Positions 1 to 10,249 of a stretch of DNA of 64,000 nt are shown in pieces. This stretch comes from Plotosus lineatus (lineage: Eukaryota > Chordata > Actinopteri > Siluriformes > Plotosidae): contig CM045733.1 of NCBI GenBank assembly GCA_024760905.1, positions 35,971,001 to 36,035,000 on the forward strand, read 5' to 3'. Made by a program: the position numbers and the translations under genes. The notes beneath the pieces were generated by a model. It was given only the letters and a program-made list of their open reading frames with translations. It made no database searches and was not told the DNA's origin. Numbering within the stretch: the stretch's first letter is position 1; every line of letters starts with the position of its first letter.

Positions 1-714
1 GCAAGACAACATACAGCAAAATAATTTCAGTGGTATTCAGGTATTTTCTCCTGAAATCCAGTCTTTTTTTAACTATTATTATTTTTATTATTACTGAGTT
101 TCATCTTCTTAGAAATTTTTTGGTATGTTTTTTGAGAGCCTAGTTACTGAGTCCTGTCGGTGGTCGAAGAGTAAAGAGCACAGTGTAGAAGCTTTCTATG
201 TGGTAATTTGAGTAGCTTTAAACTGACTTTAAATTGAGAAGTGTCCAAGAAGAATATGTACAGTTCCACATAGTGCTATTTTTTTGCAGTTCTGAAGTGG
301 AGATACCACCAGGAATTTTGCAACGGTGTTCATCAGCTTCCTTTGTGAGCATACATAAATGACAGTTTATGTAGATAATTCACCATTCTTTTCTGGATAC
401 ATTGCAATCTTGAGATGTCATATCAATTAACAGGCATGACTTTTTCTTAAATCCTATGACAAGGATGTCAGGTCTGCTTACATCTATTCTCCTGTCTCGA
501 TGAATTGAGAAATTCCGAAAAGCTGTTATATCTGTGCAATTTGTGATGACATTAGGGTGGTGTTCATACCATTGATTGGTGACATTAATATCGTAGTTCC
601 TACAAATATGTGTATAAATTGCCGTATTCTATTGTCTCTTGCAATGTATTTATTTTCTGCTTTAATTATAATTAAAATAATAATAATTTGTATTACTTCA
701 TTTGTTCAGTGCTG

Positions 715-1420
715 CAAAGGTTTTCAGGAAGAACCCCTCATAGTCCAGGGATTGGGCCACTACATAACGTCAACGTCTTGTTGGTCTGGAACCAAGATGT
801 TGCCTGTTTATTGGTGTGTTTGGGATGGGTGTCTTGTTGGAAGGACATTTCCTATCCAGCATAAGGCAGCATGACCTCTTCAAGTATTCTGATGTATTCA
901 AATTGATCCATGATCCCTGGTATGCGATAAATAGGCCCAACACCAAAGTATGAGAAACATCCCCATATCATGATTCTTGCACCACTTTGCTTCACTGTTT
1001 TCACAGTACTGTGGATTGAATTCAGTGTCTAGGGCTTGTCTGACAAACTATATCTGGCCAACAAAAACAAAAAACAACAATCTTACTTTGATCAGTCCAC
1101 AAAATGTTGTCCCATTTCTCTTTCGGCCAATCAGTGTGCTCTTTGGCAAATTGTATCCTCTTGAGTGCATGTCTTTTTTCAAAAGTAGGACTTCGCTGGG
1201 GCTTCTTGCTGATAGCTTGACTTCACATAGGCGTCTTCTGATTGTAACTGTACCCACAGGTAGCTTTAGACCGTCTTTGATCTTCCCAGAATTGATTGTT
1301 GGCTGAGTCCTTGCCATTTTGACGATTCTTATGTCCATTCAATGGTTTTTTCACTTCCTTCCACGTATTTCAGGTTTAGGTTGCCATTTCATAGCATTCA
1401 TATAGATCACTTCAGCTGAG
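715..1420 (-). mobile_element. Tc1/mariner transposase relic
   Basis: The minus strand encodes a decayed Tc1-type transposase. The segment 1338-1048 is still open and carries the DNA-binding part ([13 protein letters not shown], then [16 protein letters not shown]). It is followed by a W-T-D-Q-S-K version of the first catalytic-aspartate block near 1100. Further along, shifted frames encode an FQQD-x-H-P-K-H-T block near 810, the second catalytic aspartate. Several frameshifts and stops separate these pieces, so it cannot be functional. I did not identify its terminal inverted repeats. It lies beyond the 3' end of rab3ip. Confidence 0.8.
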
Positions 1421-1449
1421 CAGCCTAACATTTTCTGCATTTTATATGT

Positions 1450-1625
1450 TTTCTATGGTGAGAGGCATTTAAAAGAACCATTGCTGACTTTCGTAAAGAG
1501 TAGCTGCAAAGCCATCAGCGTGTTTCTGTCCATTGCTAAAAGGTTGTGTCAGGATGGGCATCCGACGTAAAAACCTGTGCCAAATCAAACGTGCGAATCA
1601 TTTGCTGTTACGAGCCCTGATAAAG
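1450..1625 (+). repeat. tRNA-derived SINE (type A), 5'-truncated copy
   Basis: This is the body of a SINE that recurs at 7.1, 32.4, 58.3, 60.0 and 62.8 kb. It contains the shared central stretch (GGTGAGAGGCAT, AAAGAACCATTGCTGAC, then GGGCATCCGACGTAAAA). The tRNA-like head is missing and the 3' tail is degraded. Confidence 0.8.
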
Positions 1626-1629
1626 AAAT

Positions 1630-3780
1630 CTCCCATATGTTTTCCCCTCTCCAATCAACTTTGTAATCCAGGTATGCTGTTCTTCTGAACAATGTCTGGT
1701 ATGACCCATTGCCCTCAGAATTTCAGAGAGAAATCCTCTATAACCTGCATATACAACATTTGCTGCCTTTCTTTGTGTAATAAGGGCAATAATTGGCACC
1801 GGTTTTTCAAAGAATGAATGACCTCACTAATGGAACTCCACACTGCTATTATTTGTAACATGCCCCTTTCAATTAGTGATTCAATTGCACAGAATCAGCA
1901 GCATGAACCCTCTGATTAGTTACCCATAGCCGTAACCACCAAGCCATCACCAGTTATAGATGTTTAGTCATCCCTTATTAAGTACCATATAAAACCAGCA
2001 ATTTCAAAAGCCTTTCCACTCTACCACTCTCTTTTATTGACCAAAACCTTTATTTTATGATTCACACTTTATCAGTCATTGTGGCACTTCTTGAACTTTC
2101 TCACAAGTTCTCCAATGACGGTCAAGTGGGAGGTCTAACTATGTGTATAGTAACACAAGGTTGATTTCTCTTAACTCCTTCCGTCATATAACATGTTTTG
2201 ACGTTCTGTCTTCCAAAATGTATTACATGATCTATGATATACTGTATAAACATTCATTTAGATCTACATGAAATGTACATTATGTGGGTAGAATAAACCT
2301 GAGCACACAGTTTTGCTAACATCTTTTCTTATTGAATCGTGTAATACAGTACATCATGCTTCCTCCTTGACTATGAGAGAAAGAGTTAAACTTACCTTTG
2401 ACATTTTCATAGACTACTGTCCTGAATTCTTTCTAGATTGGCAGGAAGCCTGATGTTCACACAAATTTGTGCTTCTTTGAGATCGATTTTCTATTATAAT
2501 GGTATTATAATGGTATTACAAGCTGCTTCCAGGAAACATCAAAATCATTAGACAATTAAAAATCCAATTATTTTCGTGAAATCAGCAATATGTCAGCTAT
2601 TACAGCTACACACCACATTTACTTCCGTAAAGCTAAGAAAGCGAGGAAAGAATCACTGTAATAAATGAAAAAAATAAGGAAAGAAAAGTAAAAATAAATA
2701 AATTTGATCAATGATTTAAATTTGATAAATAATTAGCTAAGCAAATTGTTTGTCTGGTTGATGTAGATGCGATCATGTTAAAGACAGATCTCACCGTTTC
2801 TTCCCAAGATTGTTTCCAGATTCTATCGAAATGTCACCAATCAGATTTTTATTCAAGTGTAATCCAACATCATTGCAGATACTGGAACATACTCCACTTA
2901 CACCAAAGGCAGACTCCCTTCCATGTAATGTTCAATTGCGATCTATTTTCTTATGTGAATCTCCATAGTTCGATAGAAATGGCGGCTGTTGTTAAATCGA
3001 ACATGTACTTTGTTCAGTGATCTCTGAGGCAAACTCCATTTGTATGTCCTGCGCAGGCGTACAAATGGGAATGCATGTACAGGAGGGGCTCGTGACCTTG
3101 CTCAGAGCAATAAATGTGGAGTTTTTATGAGCCTGGATTAGATGGGAATGTGCTATGATGTAGAAAGCTTGGTGCTGAGAGTTGCTTATCTAAGTTTGGT
3201 CTTATAAAGCAAACAGAGCCATGATATCTCTCAGATACAGTTGGCCTCTGATCCAACAAATAAAGCAGCATGGCTCCTGTAGACAGCATTTATGGTAGTG
3301 GAAATTATCATCAACCAGCCACTAACACTTTTTTGAAAAAATAAAGCCTTTTTTTTTTTGCTGTTGCACTAACCAACACCATTCCTTCAGTTTCATTAGT
3401 TCTACCAATAGTTACTGTTACCATAAAGGAAATGCATGGGTGTAGTGATGTTTAGGTAGGTGATACCTCTCAAAGTAACCTGTACACGAATGCCAGGAGC
3501 CAAGCAGAACATTGTCCAGAATATTGCACAGTCTTTGCTGGCTTGCCTTCTTCCCATAGTGCATCCTGCACCAGCTCTTACTCATAAAAGTAAGATACAC
3601 ACACCTGGCTGTCCATATAGTACAAAAACAAAAACAAACAATAAAAAAAAGATCCATCAAGCCAAGCTATTATCTTACACATCTCCATGGTTGAATTCTA
3701 ATGCTTATGTGCTCAGTTTAGGCAAATTTGGTAGTAAACAAAGTCAGTATTAGGACTCTAACTGCTTTATCGCTACTCAG
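1630..3780. other. Intergenic stretch without recognised gene
   Basis: I see no credible coding region here on either strand; the open frames are short and unrelated to known families. The stretch is AT-rich and ordinary apart from the short palindrome at 3036-3068. It lies downstream of rab3ip. Confidence 0.5.
3036..3068. repeat. 33-bp imperfect palindrome
   Basis: CCATTTGTA at 3036-3044 is the reverse complement of TACAAATGG at 3060-3068. The centre holds the 10-bp self-complementary CCTGCGCAGG. The GCGCAGGCG core loosely resembles an NRF1-type site. Confidence 0.55.
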
Positions 3781-3794
3781 CCCCATACAACACT

Positions 3795-3965
3795 ATTACC
3801 AGTGGTTGCTCAGTGGTCAAGGCTCAGTGTTTCTGATAAAAGTACCATGGGTTCAAGCCCCAGTACCACAACTGTTGGACCCTTGAGCAAGGCCCTTAAC
3901 CTTTGACTGCTCAGTTCCATAAATGAGATTAAATTAAATCTTTACAGATAAGGACATCTACCAAA
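3795..3965 (+). repeat. tRNA-derived SINE (type C, ostariophysan-like)
   Basis: The copy has a head with GTGGTTGCTCAGTGGTCAAG (A-box region) and GGGTTCAAGCCCC (B box). The body includes TTGAGCAAGGCCCTTAACC and the tail has GACATCTACCAAATGTA. An opposite-strand copy lies at 37.2-37.4 kb. The body resembles SINEs I associate with catfish and related fishes. Confidence 0.75.
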
Positions 3966-4349
3966 TGTACATGGAATGCGCAACACAGTGTGTTATGACT
4001 CTTTTCTATTCATAGCAAAAATTAACGATTTTAGCAACTTATTCTACAGTGATTCTTCTGTGAGATCAAACCACACATACCAGCCTTCAATCCACATCAA
4101 TGATCCTTGGGCACCCATCACACTTTTTTTAGGTACTAACCAGAACATACCAAAAACATCCTAAATGGCCTACAACATTGCTGATATTGTGATTCAGTTA
4201 TCCAGCCATAAAGACCTGCTAGTTGATAATAAACTTGCTCGGATTCTTATGCCTGCCCATTTTACAAGCTTATTAAGATTACTGTATTTTGACTTGAACG
4301 GAACATGAGGGCGATGAGTATTCATTGACAAAAAATTTTAATTTGGGGC

Positions 4350-4640
4350 AGTGGTGGCCCAGTGGTAGGGTGCTGGATTAATTATCCAAAGGTTGGGGGT
4401 TCAAGCCCTACTATCAATGGGTTATCACTGCTGTCTCTGCAGTGCATCTAACTAGGTTAGTGAAGGCCAGCCATGTCTCTCATTGTCTGTGCTGAAAGGC
4501 ATGTAAAGGATGTATTGCTGGGTTTTGTCAAGACTAGACTGTATAGCCATCAGTGTTTCTGACCTACAATGCTCTGGAGAGCTGTCCACGGTGTACTCTG
4601 CCCTCACCCAGTCAGCTGAGATGGGTACCAGCAAACTCTC
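4350..4640 (+). repeat. tRNA-derived SINE (type B tail)
   Basis: The head is complete: GGGGCAGTGGTGGCCCAGTG, with a B box in GGGGGTTCAAGCCC. The centre is diverged (CATGTCTCTCATTGTCTGTG). The 3' part, with CTCTGCCCTCACCCAG and GCTGAGATGGG, differs from type A and matches the copies at 42.1 and 31.4 kb. Just downstream (4670-4710) is a short stretch resembling part of Rex3. Confidence 0.72.
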
Positions 4641-5350
4641 AAGTCTGAGAGATGGGAAATGACTAGCGTTTGGCCTTGACAAGGATCTGGACCACCATCT
4701 GTCACCTTACTCGAGTAGACTGCATAGCTGTTTGTGTGCCCCTGTTCTATGATTGCCTAGCTAGCTGTTCCAGGTGTTCTCTGCCCTGTAGCGTTATTGA
4801 CGATAGTTTTTGGGGACTTGACAAAATTTTGAGTTGTCATTTTGTCACGCTTCTTTGTATATGTGTGTGTCACTTTGCAAAAGTAAACCAAATGCACTTT
4901 TGAGCAAAGACAGTGTGTATCTGCACAATTTGAGGAGTGTTTTGGAAAGCCTACATAAAGGTGCAAGAATGTCCACTTTTATTAGTGTAGTGCGAGTCAT
5001 AATGGCAAGTATATCAAATGAATGTCTCCAGGCAATGGGTATGGTGGAGTGAGGCGTATGGGCTGTACATAACCCGCCATCAGAAACTTGACTGACTCCC
5101 ACAACATGACAGGATCAGTTGATGACAGGCCACATCCATGGCTAGATCCACTTTGCGCACTTATACCAATATGGACTCATTTCGGCACGTGCCATATGTT
5201 GATTTTGATGAGCTGGTGTTTTTTTAATCCAAAAAAATCCAGTTTTGGGTACCAGAATAAAAATTATGGTCTCAAATTTTTAAATGACTCTCAGTGTACT
5301 TGAATTTTATATTTTGTTCCATTTTTTCATGAAATTTGTCTAGAATTAAT

Positions 5351-5705
5351 TTTCTTCTTCTTTTCCTTTCGGCTTTTCCCTTCAGGTGTCGCCACAACGA
5401 ATCATCTGCCTCCATCTCACCCTATCCTTTGCATCATCATCTCTTATACCAGCTACCTTCATGTCCTGCTTCACTACATCCATGAATCGTCTCTTTGGTC
5501 TTCCTCTAGGCCTTCTGCCTGGTAGTTCCGACCTCAGCATCCTACAATCAATATACTCACTATGCCTCCTCTGTACATGTCCAAACCATCTCAATCTAGC
5601 CTCTCTGACTTTGTCTCCAAAACATCTTACATTTGTTGTCCCTCTGATGTGCTCATTCCTGATCCTATCCATCCGCGTTACTCCCAAAGAGAACCTCAAC
5701 ATTTT
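5351..5705 (-). mobile_element. RTE-type LINE, 5'-truncated 3' end with 18-bp TSD
   Basis: The minus strand encodes the C-terminal part of an RTE-type reverse transcriptase. The frame 5702-5382 is open for 106 codons ([17 protein letters not shown], then [10 protein letters not shown] and MIRCGDT). It corresponds to the last eighth of the LINE at 45.8-48.9 kb. After the stop comes the short 3' end with the shared CCGAAAGGAAAAGAAGAA tail. The copy is bounded by a perfect 18-bp duplication, AATTTGTCTAGAATTAAT, at 5333-5350 and 5706-5723. That is what target-primed insertion with 5' truncation leaves behind. Confidence 0.92.
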
Positions 5706-5926
5706 AATTTGTCTAGAATTAATCAGATACGTAAATGATTTAATTCAGCTTTTGCATAATATGGGGCATTATCTGGATGATGTTTTCTGCCTGAGCAGAC
5801 AAAACTTCTTCGAGCTGAATAAGTCTACATATCATACATTGCCTCACTCAGTAATTACTTGATACAAGTACTGTATATTTGGGGTTTTGTAGACAGAGAG
5901 GTAAACCATCTGTGGAGGTATACAAT

Positions 5927-5932
5927 TTTATT
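5927..5932 (-). promoter_or_regulatory. Polyadenylation signal AATAAA for rab3ip
   Basis: On the minus strand, CTGAATAAAATTG lies about 630 nt beyond the rab3ip stop. It is the canonical hexamer in a plausible position. Cleavage is expected about 15-30 nt further on. Confidence 0.6.
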
Positions 5933-6357
5933 CAGTGTTTCTGAAAGGCACTAAAATTAAAATGGGTTGAAAGAGTGATGTGGAAATAAAGAAGAAAACA
6001 CACAAACAACTGATTAAGACCACTCCAAGAAAAAAACAAAAACAAATGTACAGCACATTCCACACAAAACAGCACAGCAACACGCTGTTAACTAAACTTC
6101 AAATGAACTGAAGAGGTGCTCAAGAGGTGTCGATTGGATTGGGGTAAAACACTGTCTTTTTAGAATGTACAGAATGGAAATCCAAATGCAGTGTTGATTT
6201 GTTTTTGATTCTCCTTCATGTAGCAATCAGTACGCAAACTGGAATCAGGCAATCATAACTTCTGCAGCATATGTTGAACTTTAAATAGAAATGGGCCCGA
6301 AAACATAGCAAATACCTCAAACATTTCTCTTTCTGTCTCTCTCTCTCTCTCACACGC

Positions 6358-6379
6358 ACACACATGTGCACACACATGT

Positions 6380-6432
<53 letters not shown>
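6358..6432. repeat. (CA)n microsatellite in rab3ip 3'UTR
   Basis: The CA repeat is interrupted early by CATGTGCA units, then perfect from about 6380 to 6432. It reads as (TG)n in the rab3ip transcript, followed by a short GA run. Confidence 0.95.
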
Positions 6433-6434
<2 letters not shown>

Positions 6435-6559
6435 GCTGGAGTGTTGAGGTGTGAGGAAAGAACTGGTCCCTGTGACGCCTCTTTGTTAACTGCTGAACGC
6501 CCTTCGCCTGCACTGTGCGTGTTTCTTCGAGACAAGTGTTCCTCTCCCAGTGCTGACGT

Positions 6560-6642
6560 TCACAGTTCGTCTCTGTAATAACCCAACTTAGCGTAGGACA
6601 TCTCTTTCCGTAGCTGCATGACTTCCCAAAACATTTGTTCAG
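6560..6642 (-). CDS. rab3ip: rab3ip coding exon 10 (C-terminus and stop)
   Basis: The last coding exon is 83 nt. The acceptor TTTTTCTTCAG lies behind a strong T-rich tract. With one base from exon 9 it encodes [16 protein letters not shown], then [11 protein letters not shown] and TGA at 6562-6560. This is the highly conserved tail of Rabin8 (human [18 protein letters not shown]). Confidence 0.95.
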
Positions 6643-9600
6643 CTGAAGAAAAAAAAAACAACAACAACAAAATACAAACACCACAGACACTTTAGCAAGT
6701 CTGCTGATTTGTTTGAAAGACTAATACATCTTTTTACATTGCTACTCAAAAATTAATACACAACATTATGTTATATGCACATACTCGCTATAAGCAATCA
6801 TGGAAGCAATGATTTGGTCTTGACTATATGAACTATAAATATTCTCAATGTGCTCTATGTACCTAATACATTATATTCGTTAAAATGGATTTTATACATT
6901 CTCCACAATGGGGACGAAGGTGCAGAGATGTGTGTGTATATAAGTGTCTTAAAGCATACTTAGTTCTTTGCTGATATATATCATTATCATCATCATCCTG
7001 TCATGCCACTGCTGGCAGATGGCCTCCACAACCTTCATAGTTGTGGGTTTGAACCATAACTCACCACGCTGGTTCAGTTCGGGTTGGTGAGTGTTTTGAG
7101 TAGAAACACGCTGATGGCTTTGCAGCCTACTCTTTTCAAAAGTCAGCAAGAGTATGCAACAGTGAGAGACATGGCCTGCCTTTGATAACCCAGTTAGCTG
7201 CACTGGGGGGGGGGGACACAGTGACAAACTTGTGGGGACTCGAACCCCCAACCTTAGGATTGGCGATCCTGCGCCTTAACCACGAGACCACCACTGCCCG
7301 ATGAATATATACATGCTATAATTTCATTATAAAACCTCACATGATCTACTAGGGGCAGCAAAGGGTGTGGTCTAAAAGTAGGCTTGGCTCCCAAAAGAGC
7401 ATAAAGGAAACTGGTCACGATATTTAAAAGATTCAGTCGAATCACTTGATAAATTGAATGAAAAAGATACCTTGAGTGTTTAAGATTGAATTGTTATAAC
7501 ATGTCCATAGCCACAATATCTTTTATAATTAAATGAGTGTTTCCCGAAAAGGATAAATTACAATACAGCACCAGAGTCCTTCACCATCTATGGGAGAAGG
7601 GCTGATCATGGGTAGGTGGTTTTACATGATGTACAGTACATGTGCAATGTATGTTTTCTACAGTACATAGACAAGAAGGTACTTTGCTCTACTACCAGAG
7701 TCTGCAACCCTGTGCCTGGAGAGTTACCTTCCTGAAGACTTTGGTTTCAGCCTTAATCATTCATACCTGACCATTATCTCCTTATGAAGATGTTGAAAGT
7801 TTAAAGAGGTCTGATAAACTTTGTTTTGGAGATAAAACCTATGGGAATGAAGCTTTTTGGAAACATTTGCTCTAGTATGCTGCAGTTGACTAATGCATGA
7901 CTTGATGTGCTCAGTGCTCGGGCAAGGTTAAGATGACTGATTTCATTTCTATTTAAAGGTTAAAGATAAAGGCTGCTTCTCAATAATAAAGCTGCATAAT
8001 ACTATATCATATCTGACCTACTAAATATGAAGTAAACAAAGATACTAGATTATGGTTACAACACAATATTCTATTATTTCCAATTTAAAATGATAAATAT
8101 GGCTCTGCCGGAAGTGGGAGTTAAACGGCCTCTGACAGAAGACCCTGCCCTTCACAGTCTCCTTACAAGAGACCCTATCTACACGCTTGGACCCGCCAGG
8201 TCTGGAGGGGGCCTCCCCCACCATCAGAGCCAGCTCACCACCAGGTGGTAATCGGTTGACAGCTCCGCTCCTCCCTTCACCTGAGTGTTCAGAACATGTG
8301 GCCGCAAGTCTGTTGACATGACTACAAAGTCAATTATCGAACTGCGGCCTAGGGTGTCCTGGTGCCAAGTGCACTTATGGACACCCTTATATTCAAACAT
8401 GGTGTTTGTGATGGACAAACAATAACTGGTACAGAAGTCCAACAACGAAACACCATTCGGGTTCAGACTGGAAAGGCCATAGATACTGATCACACCTTTC
8501 CAAGTTACACTATCCTTGCCCACATGGGTTTTGAAGTCTCTCAGGACAACAAGGGAATCCGTTGGGGCGTGTTCTCCCACACACCCCCTAAAAGCTTCAC
8601 AGAGGGTGGGCACTCTGAACGGTCATTTGGTGCATAAGCACAAACAGTCAGGACCCATCCACCACCCAAGCTACCCTTTCGTCAACCGGGTAGAACTTCA
8701 ACATGTGATCACCGAGACAAGGGCAACAAGGATGCCCTCACTGGATTACTGCCTTTCCCCACGAGCAACCCCAGAATGCAATAAGCTCCAGCCCCCCTAG
8801 AAATGGGTGAATGGTGGTTCCAGAATCGAACCTATGCGTTGAGGTTAGTCCGACAATATCCACTTGGTATACCTCAACTTCACGCACCACCTCAGGCTCC
8901 TTCCCCACAAGAGAGGTGACATTTCATGTCCCAAGAGTCTTAGTCAGTAGCTGAGGTTCGGTCCAACATAACCTATGCCTTCGGCTGCCACCCAACTCAC
9001 ACTGCACCTGAACCCTATAGCCCCTCCCACTGGTGGTAGGTCCATGAGAGGATATGGAAATAATTTTGATATCATACATAAACTAGCCAATCACAGATCA
9101 GTGAGTGTGCACACACAGACAACGTTGATTCACTTCAGCTGAAATCCAGGTAAACACATTGTGAAACAAACACTTTGAAATTTTCTGGACAACATACTTT
9201 TAAAAACCGTAGCATATGTATATATAAATCGCAAATCACACAGCACTAACTGAGCTCTTCAAAGTTGGCAGCTTAATACATTTATGCTCAAGTTAAACTT
9301 ATAGCATTAACATTATATTTGGTTTTGTAGGTACAGTCATCCCTTGAATATCGCGGATAATGTAGACCAGACCTGGACGCGATATTTGAAAAACCGTGAA
9401 GTAGGAACTCCCCCCATTTCTACCATGTTGTCTCATTTCTATATGTTTTCGCGTCTATACAATATCAAGAAGTGTATATTAAATGTTACAGTTATATGCA
9501 TATGTAAATACTGTAATGTATAAATGTTTAAATATAATTTATATATAAATACTTTAAGTACTGTACTCACCTCTGACAATACAGTACTGTAGCTCTTCTC

Positions 9601-10203
9601 CACGGTGCAGGACGTTCACAAACACTCTACAGTAAGATCACAAAATCAAAAAAAAAATCCCGCGGCACAAAAACAGCGGCACGTGTCTAAGCCAATCAGC
9701 TTGTGAGATTGAGTTGAGTGGGTGGGAGGCAACAGCATCACGCGTCTAAGCCGATCAGCTTGCGAGATTGAGTTGAGTGGGCAGGAGGCAACAGTGTTAC
9801 GGTTCTAAGCCAATCAGCTTGAGAGATTGAGTTGAGTGGGCGGTCCCTGCCTGAACTGGGGAGGAGGGGCACTTCAGTCTGTGGTTTGGAAACAATGGAT
9901 GCAGCCTGCCTTGGGTCCTGGCCTTTCGCTTGCTTACATGCGAGGTTCAGCGTGAATTTTGAATTTTTTATGAATTTTTTATTTTATTTTATTTTTTATT
10001 AAAATACTGCGATGCTCAAATCGCGACGTGGTCAGGGATGACTGTATAGTTATTGTGGAGCAACAAAAAAACTTTTTTTTTTGAGAATACAGATTGGGAA
10101 GATGTTACACTGATGTTTAGGTAGTTAGTGTACACAGATCTGCTTTAAAAGACATAACACTGTGCAACATCCAACAGAAAAATTCATGTCATCACATACA
10201 TTA

Positions 10204-10249
<46 letters not shown>

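Larger units (their letters stand above)
5905..6559 (-). other. rab3ip: rab3ip 3' untranslated region
   Basis: This runs from the stop codon to just past the polyadenylation signal. It contains a long (TG)n tract in the sense strand and then unique AT-rich sequence. The end point is inferred from the signal position. Confidence 0.6.

Noticed and set aside
4670..4710. Short similarity to the Rex3 linker (GGATCTGGACCACCATCTG)
   Set aside because: Only about 30 bp; too short to annotate as a separate LINE copy.
6216..6690. ORFs of up to 145 codons across the CA tract
   Set aside because: They are repeat translations overlapping the rab3ip 3'UTR; the real coding part here is the last exon in a different frame.
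9679..9845. Repeat array considered as a CRISPR
   Set aside because: It has contiguous 59-bp tandem units with no unique spacers, inside a MITE in a vertebrate genome.
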